DNA of 7,534 nucleotides from an uncultured Christensenella sp. (GTDB taxonomy: Bacteria > Bacillota > Clostridia > Christensenellales > Borkfalkiaceae). Location: the NCBI GenBank assembly GCA_910577375.1, contig CAJTLT010000004.1, positions 187,225 to 194,758 on the forward strand, written 5' to 3'. Position 1 is the stretch's first letter. Each line of letters begins with the position of its first letter. Shown here in pieces: positions 6,401 to 7,534 of this stretch. The notes beneath the pieces are model-generated. The model did not search any database. It worked only from the letters and a program-made list of their open reading frames with translations, and was not told the DNA's origin. The translations under genes and the position numbers were made by a program.

Positions 6401-6692
6401 GCTTGATTCCCTCGCGGAAGCGGTGAACTCTTCGGAAAGATTTGCTTTCGGCAATAAAAACACGTTGCAGCTTGAAAAGCTCACTTCCGTAATTCTTGAA
6501 TGCGGCGGCGACGAGGCGGAAGCCCTTTCTGCGGCTTTCCTATGCAAAATAGTTCCGTTGTTAAAAACCGTCGGGCTCTATAAAAAAGAGGGCGGCGGCA
6601 AAACGCTGTTCGGCTTTATAGAAAAGCTTTTCCCCGACGACGAGCTTACTAAAATACAAAAAGCGCTCTCGGAGCAAGGGGGTACGCGTTGA
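3441..6692 (+). CDS. GH3-like / membrane hairpin / degenerate AAA+ fusion protein
   Basis: A 1083-residue multidomain protein. Residues about 11-275 resemble a worn GH3 barrel (MSLGQKVRLIT opening, NCWNMPLVSEV near 65-75, DGKISLCEFDRRCRNLEILD near 231-250). The GH3 C-terminal domain follows, from VLLKNQNVLPL (301-311) through LPIGQ (399-403) to YPFGFGLSYTKFEY (473-486), then an Fn3-like domain with VVNTGDCDGYAVVQLYI (from 500) and LRGFVKVYVKKGD (from 530). The usual nucleophile motif (SDW type) appears to be replaced by GVAEN at 182-186, and the conserved GE..DR stretch before LPxxQ is missing, so hydrolysis is unlikely. There is no signal peptide. Two helices at about 633-654 and 663-685 form a hairpin with KK flanks, which would leave both ends cytoplasmic. 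An acidic linker (about 712-763) leads to an AAA+-like region (from 765) whose Walker A and B residues are lost. The ATG at 3441 follows CGGAGG; a TTG at 3411 is less likely. The next gene overlaps its stop. Confidence 0.85.
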   Translation: MLANERLIIKMSLGQKVRLITSPNLYKSSPAENYEFPVFTLSSRPSDNSDGCFATQFPCEKTLANCWNMPLVSEVYLNAGAESRSADRYAAFKVTDAVNAENLTQDCFYHGTLAAAKVNGLKNCGQYVAFDSFPAEEGFLQSATFVKDIILTESAPDFAVFRSAEDCADCAKQYKYSNLLFGVAENCEQAAGFIFSGCSLVYLAEDFTEQLIPYLTGLTINYRAAYADYKDGKISLCEFDRRCRNLEILDEALIDAACDKIISLLLQMKERGEPAAEAEGGAFSKTAHAKTARSAARQSAVLLKNQNVLPLSPAVKTAVIGGYAKEESYQTDFFNYRPAEISVPFEEINNYDISAVGYTEGYAKNQSGRADLIATACGLCSAAEVALVYLCADKNATELPIGQTELINALFDKGVKITAIVAGENCLDFSFADKCAAVLFTGRGGQETTRATLDLICGKANPSGKLAVSSGRYPFGFGLSYTKFEYRNFTINEQGASCTVVNTGDCDGYAVVQLYIKKDGSQSMFKEKVLRGFVKVYVKKGDAVRAEFPFGENTFKIYDAKKKVYRVEGGNYAIYAGENSADERLGGTITLSSHVFRDNPAPQTESEKGDTEFSPLQEPEEVSKAKKQLSFGLKLALALILALYYNGMLAVFAFTNIVPYKDVLFYCVIGGLAVVADVLIITYIAVNAKKRSKQNYLAVNEVLTDMVGQVSEFDEIAKTTYIEPVRETEEPEEKEITVTEPEVREKDYDLSFAEEEEIAVPAEKLSLEELCSDFRDYCKNNGVAAEQSTVRAVISAFASNKIIAVSSKNKEALPAFASALNGYFGAFPITAVGEDCSSENDVMWRQMEDKFVVSDFANAVYSATKSPERLFAAVISVENFKNIGGWFGGFIDYANRPAEEKLISLGEELSFPVPQNIRFILVAQEIPERLSKDIVNACMFIDAVISAAEIPEEKEDTEIKPVSYMLFEETVANSREHNFLNEKIWKKLDSLAEAVNSSERFAFGNKNTLQLEKLTSVILECGGDEAEALSAAFLCKIVPLLKTVGLYKKEGGGKTLFGFIEKLFPDDELTKIQKALSEQGGTR
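6676..6692 (+). promoter_or_regulatory. Ribosome binding site and TTGA start/stop overlap
   Basis: AAGGGGG (6676-6682) lies six bases before TTG at 6689, inside the last codons of the GH3-like gene. The TTG start and the TGA stop share bases as TTGA, a four-base overlap. This decides the start of the AAA+ gene despite the rare TTG codon and implies translational coupling, so the two proteins are probably made in linked amounts. Confidence 0.8.
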
Positions 6693-7534
6693 ATAATTAT
6701 ATCGCGGCGACCTCCGCGGATTTTGCACAAAAAGTCTGGTCGGCGCTCACAAGCAGTACGGCGCTTATAATATACGCGGCAATAATTCTTATTCTGATAC
6801 TCGTGCTCGCGGTGAAATTAATTGTCGGCGAACAAAAACGCGTTTCGGAAATAAAACAGCGGGAAGAAGACAGCAAAAACGTTGACGACAGTGCGCTTGC
6901 GGGCGTCAAAACCGCAATCGAACAGCTTGAAAACAAAGTGAACTGCGTTTCCGCGGCGGCAATTCCCGTTGCCACAACCACCTCTGCCCCCATAATAACT
7001 TCGGCATTAAACAAAAATAAAGAAGAAAAAGAAGAGGGAAGCGGTTCAAGATTTTACATGCTGACGGAAATAGATAAAGAATACGAAAGCTATAAAAGAC
7101 CAGAATACGACGAAGAAATAACATTGAAAGAACTGTGCGAAGAATTCAGGAATTACTCCGCAGGAGAACTTAAGTTATACTACGATATAGAAGATATAAG
7201 AAGATTCATAGGAGCTTTGGCAGTAACAAAACTTATAATACTGCAAGGTATGTCGGGAACAGGAAAAACGTCACTGGCGTACGCATTCGGAGAATTTCTG
7301 GATAATAAAACTGTGGTAGTGCCGATACAACCGATGTGGAAAGAAAGAACAGATTTGGTAGGATACTATAACGAATTCACAAAAAAGTTCAACGAAACGA
7401 CGTTGCTGTATAAAATGTACGAAGCAAACAATAATGAAGAAATATATATAACGGTGCTTGACGAAATGAATATCGCAAGGGTTGAATACTACTTTGCTGA
7501 ATTTCTGTCGCTGCTGGAAATACCGAATCCTGAC
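6689..7534 (+). CDS. Membrane-anchored McrB-like AAA+ ATPase (3' end outside window)
   Basis: The first 282 residues of an open frame that runs off the right edge. One membrane helix lies at about 24-46 (STALIIYAAIILILILVLAV), followed by KLIVGEQKR, so the large C-terminal part is likely cytoplasmic. A variable linker spans about 48-135, with low-complexity IPVATTTSAPIITS and a KEEKEEGSGS stretch. The AAA+ domain has a complete Walker A, GMSGTGKTS (187-195, Lys193, Thr194), and Walker B, ITVLDEMN (254-261, Asp258, Glu259), followed by IARVEYYFAEFLSLLE, typical of McrB-related (COG1401-like) ATPases. The gene starts with TTG, overlapping the previous stop. Residues 144-279 resemble residues about 766-895 of the preceding protein. 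Codon choice changes near residues 111-124: Gly GGC and Arg CGC/CGG before, Gly GGA, Arg AGA/AGG and Leu CTG after. An internal ATG at 7058 exists but has no good ribosome binding site. The substrate remodelled is unknown; a McrC-like partner or sensor may follow downstream. Confidence 0.85.
   Translation, partial: MNNYIAATSADFAQKVWSALTSSTALIIYAAIILILILVLAVKLIVGEQKRVSEIKQREEDSKNVDDSALAGVKTAIEQLENKVNCVSAAAIPVATTTSAPIITSALNKNKEEKEEGSGSRFYMLTEIDKEYESYKRPEYDEEITLKELCEEFRNYSAGELKLYYDIEDIRRFIGALAVTKLIILQGMSGTGKTSLAYAFGEFLDNKTVVVPIQPMWKERTDLVGYYNEFTKKFNETTLLYKMYEANNNEEIYITVLDEMNIARVEYYFAEFLSLLEIPNPD

Noticed and set aside
6116..7124. Minus-strand open frames across the end of the GH3-like gene and the AAA+ gene
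   Set aside because: Ser-rich or Phe-rich antisense translations of the opposite coding frames, with no support for expression.
7058..7534. Separate AAA+ gene beginning at the internal ATG at 7058
   Set aside because: The frame is open and continuous from the well-placed TTG at 6689 and includes a membrane helix; no ribosome binding site lies at proper spacing before 7058. The codon change nearby is better explained as a mosaic.

Overview
The window looks like a chromosomal segment from a low-to-mid GC Gram-positive bacterium, most likely an uncultured member of the Clostridia. The reasons are strong AGGAG-type ribosome binding sites, TTGACA/TATAAT-type promoters, AT-rich intergenic DNA with classic hairpin-plus-U-tract terminators, and PadR, GtrA and XRE families of Firmicutes type. 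The taxonomic guess is inference. No rRNA, tRNA, insertion sequence or CRISPR array was seen.

Left part (1-1501, minus strand): a two-gene operon, a PadR-type regulator followed by an alpha/beta hydrolase whose start overlaps the regulator's stop (ATGA). A TTGACA promoter carries a small palindrome over its -10, which suggests autoregulation. A strong hairpin at 7-41 closes the operon.

Middle part (1521-3291): a single GtrA-like four-helix membrane protein (+) with a strong terminator; a roughly 200-base AT-rich intergenic array of degenerate 23-27-base repeats; a minus-strand protein made of two tandem XRE-type helix-turn-helix domains; and, divergent from it, an unrecognised 69-residue ORF with its own ribosome binding site and terminator. 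The divergent gap holds a perfect 9-10-9 inverted repeat overlapping the small gene's promoter.

Right part (3316-7534, plus strand): the most unusual locus. A 1083-residue protein joins a GH3 beta-glucosidase-like region (barrel, GH3 C-terminal domain, Fn3-like domain, apparently without catalytic residues and without a signal peptide) to a two-helix membrane hairpin, an acidic linker and a degenerate AAA+ domain. The next gene overlaps it by four bases (TTGA), starts with TTG, and encodes a one-helix membrane anchor, a linker and an intact McrB-like AAA+ domain, cut by the window edge. The two AAA+ regions resemble each other: one keeps the Walker A and B residues and the other has lost both. 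This suggests a membrane-attached pair of an active and an inactive AAA+ subunit fused to a cytoplasmic sugar-binding-like GH3 scaffold. Codon use changes sharply inside the second gene, just before the AAA+ domain, which suggests a mosaic origin.
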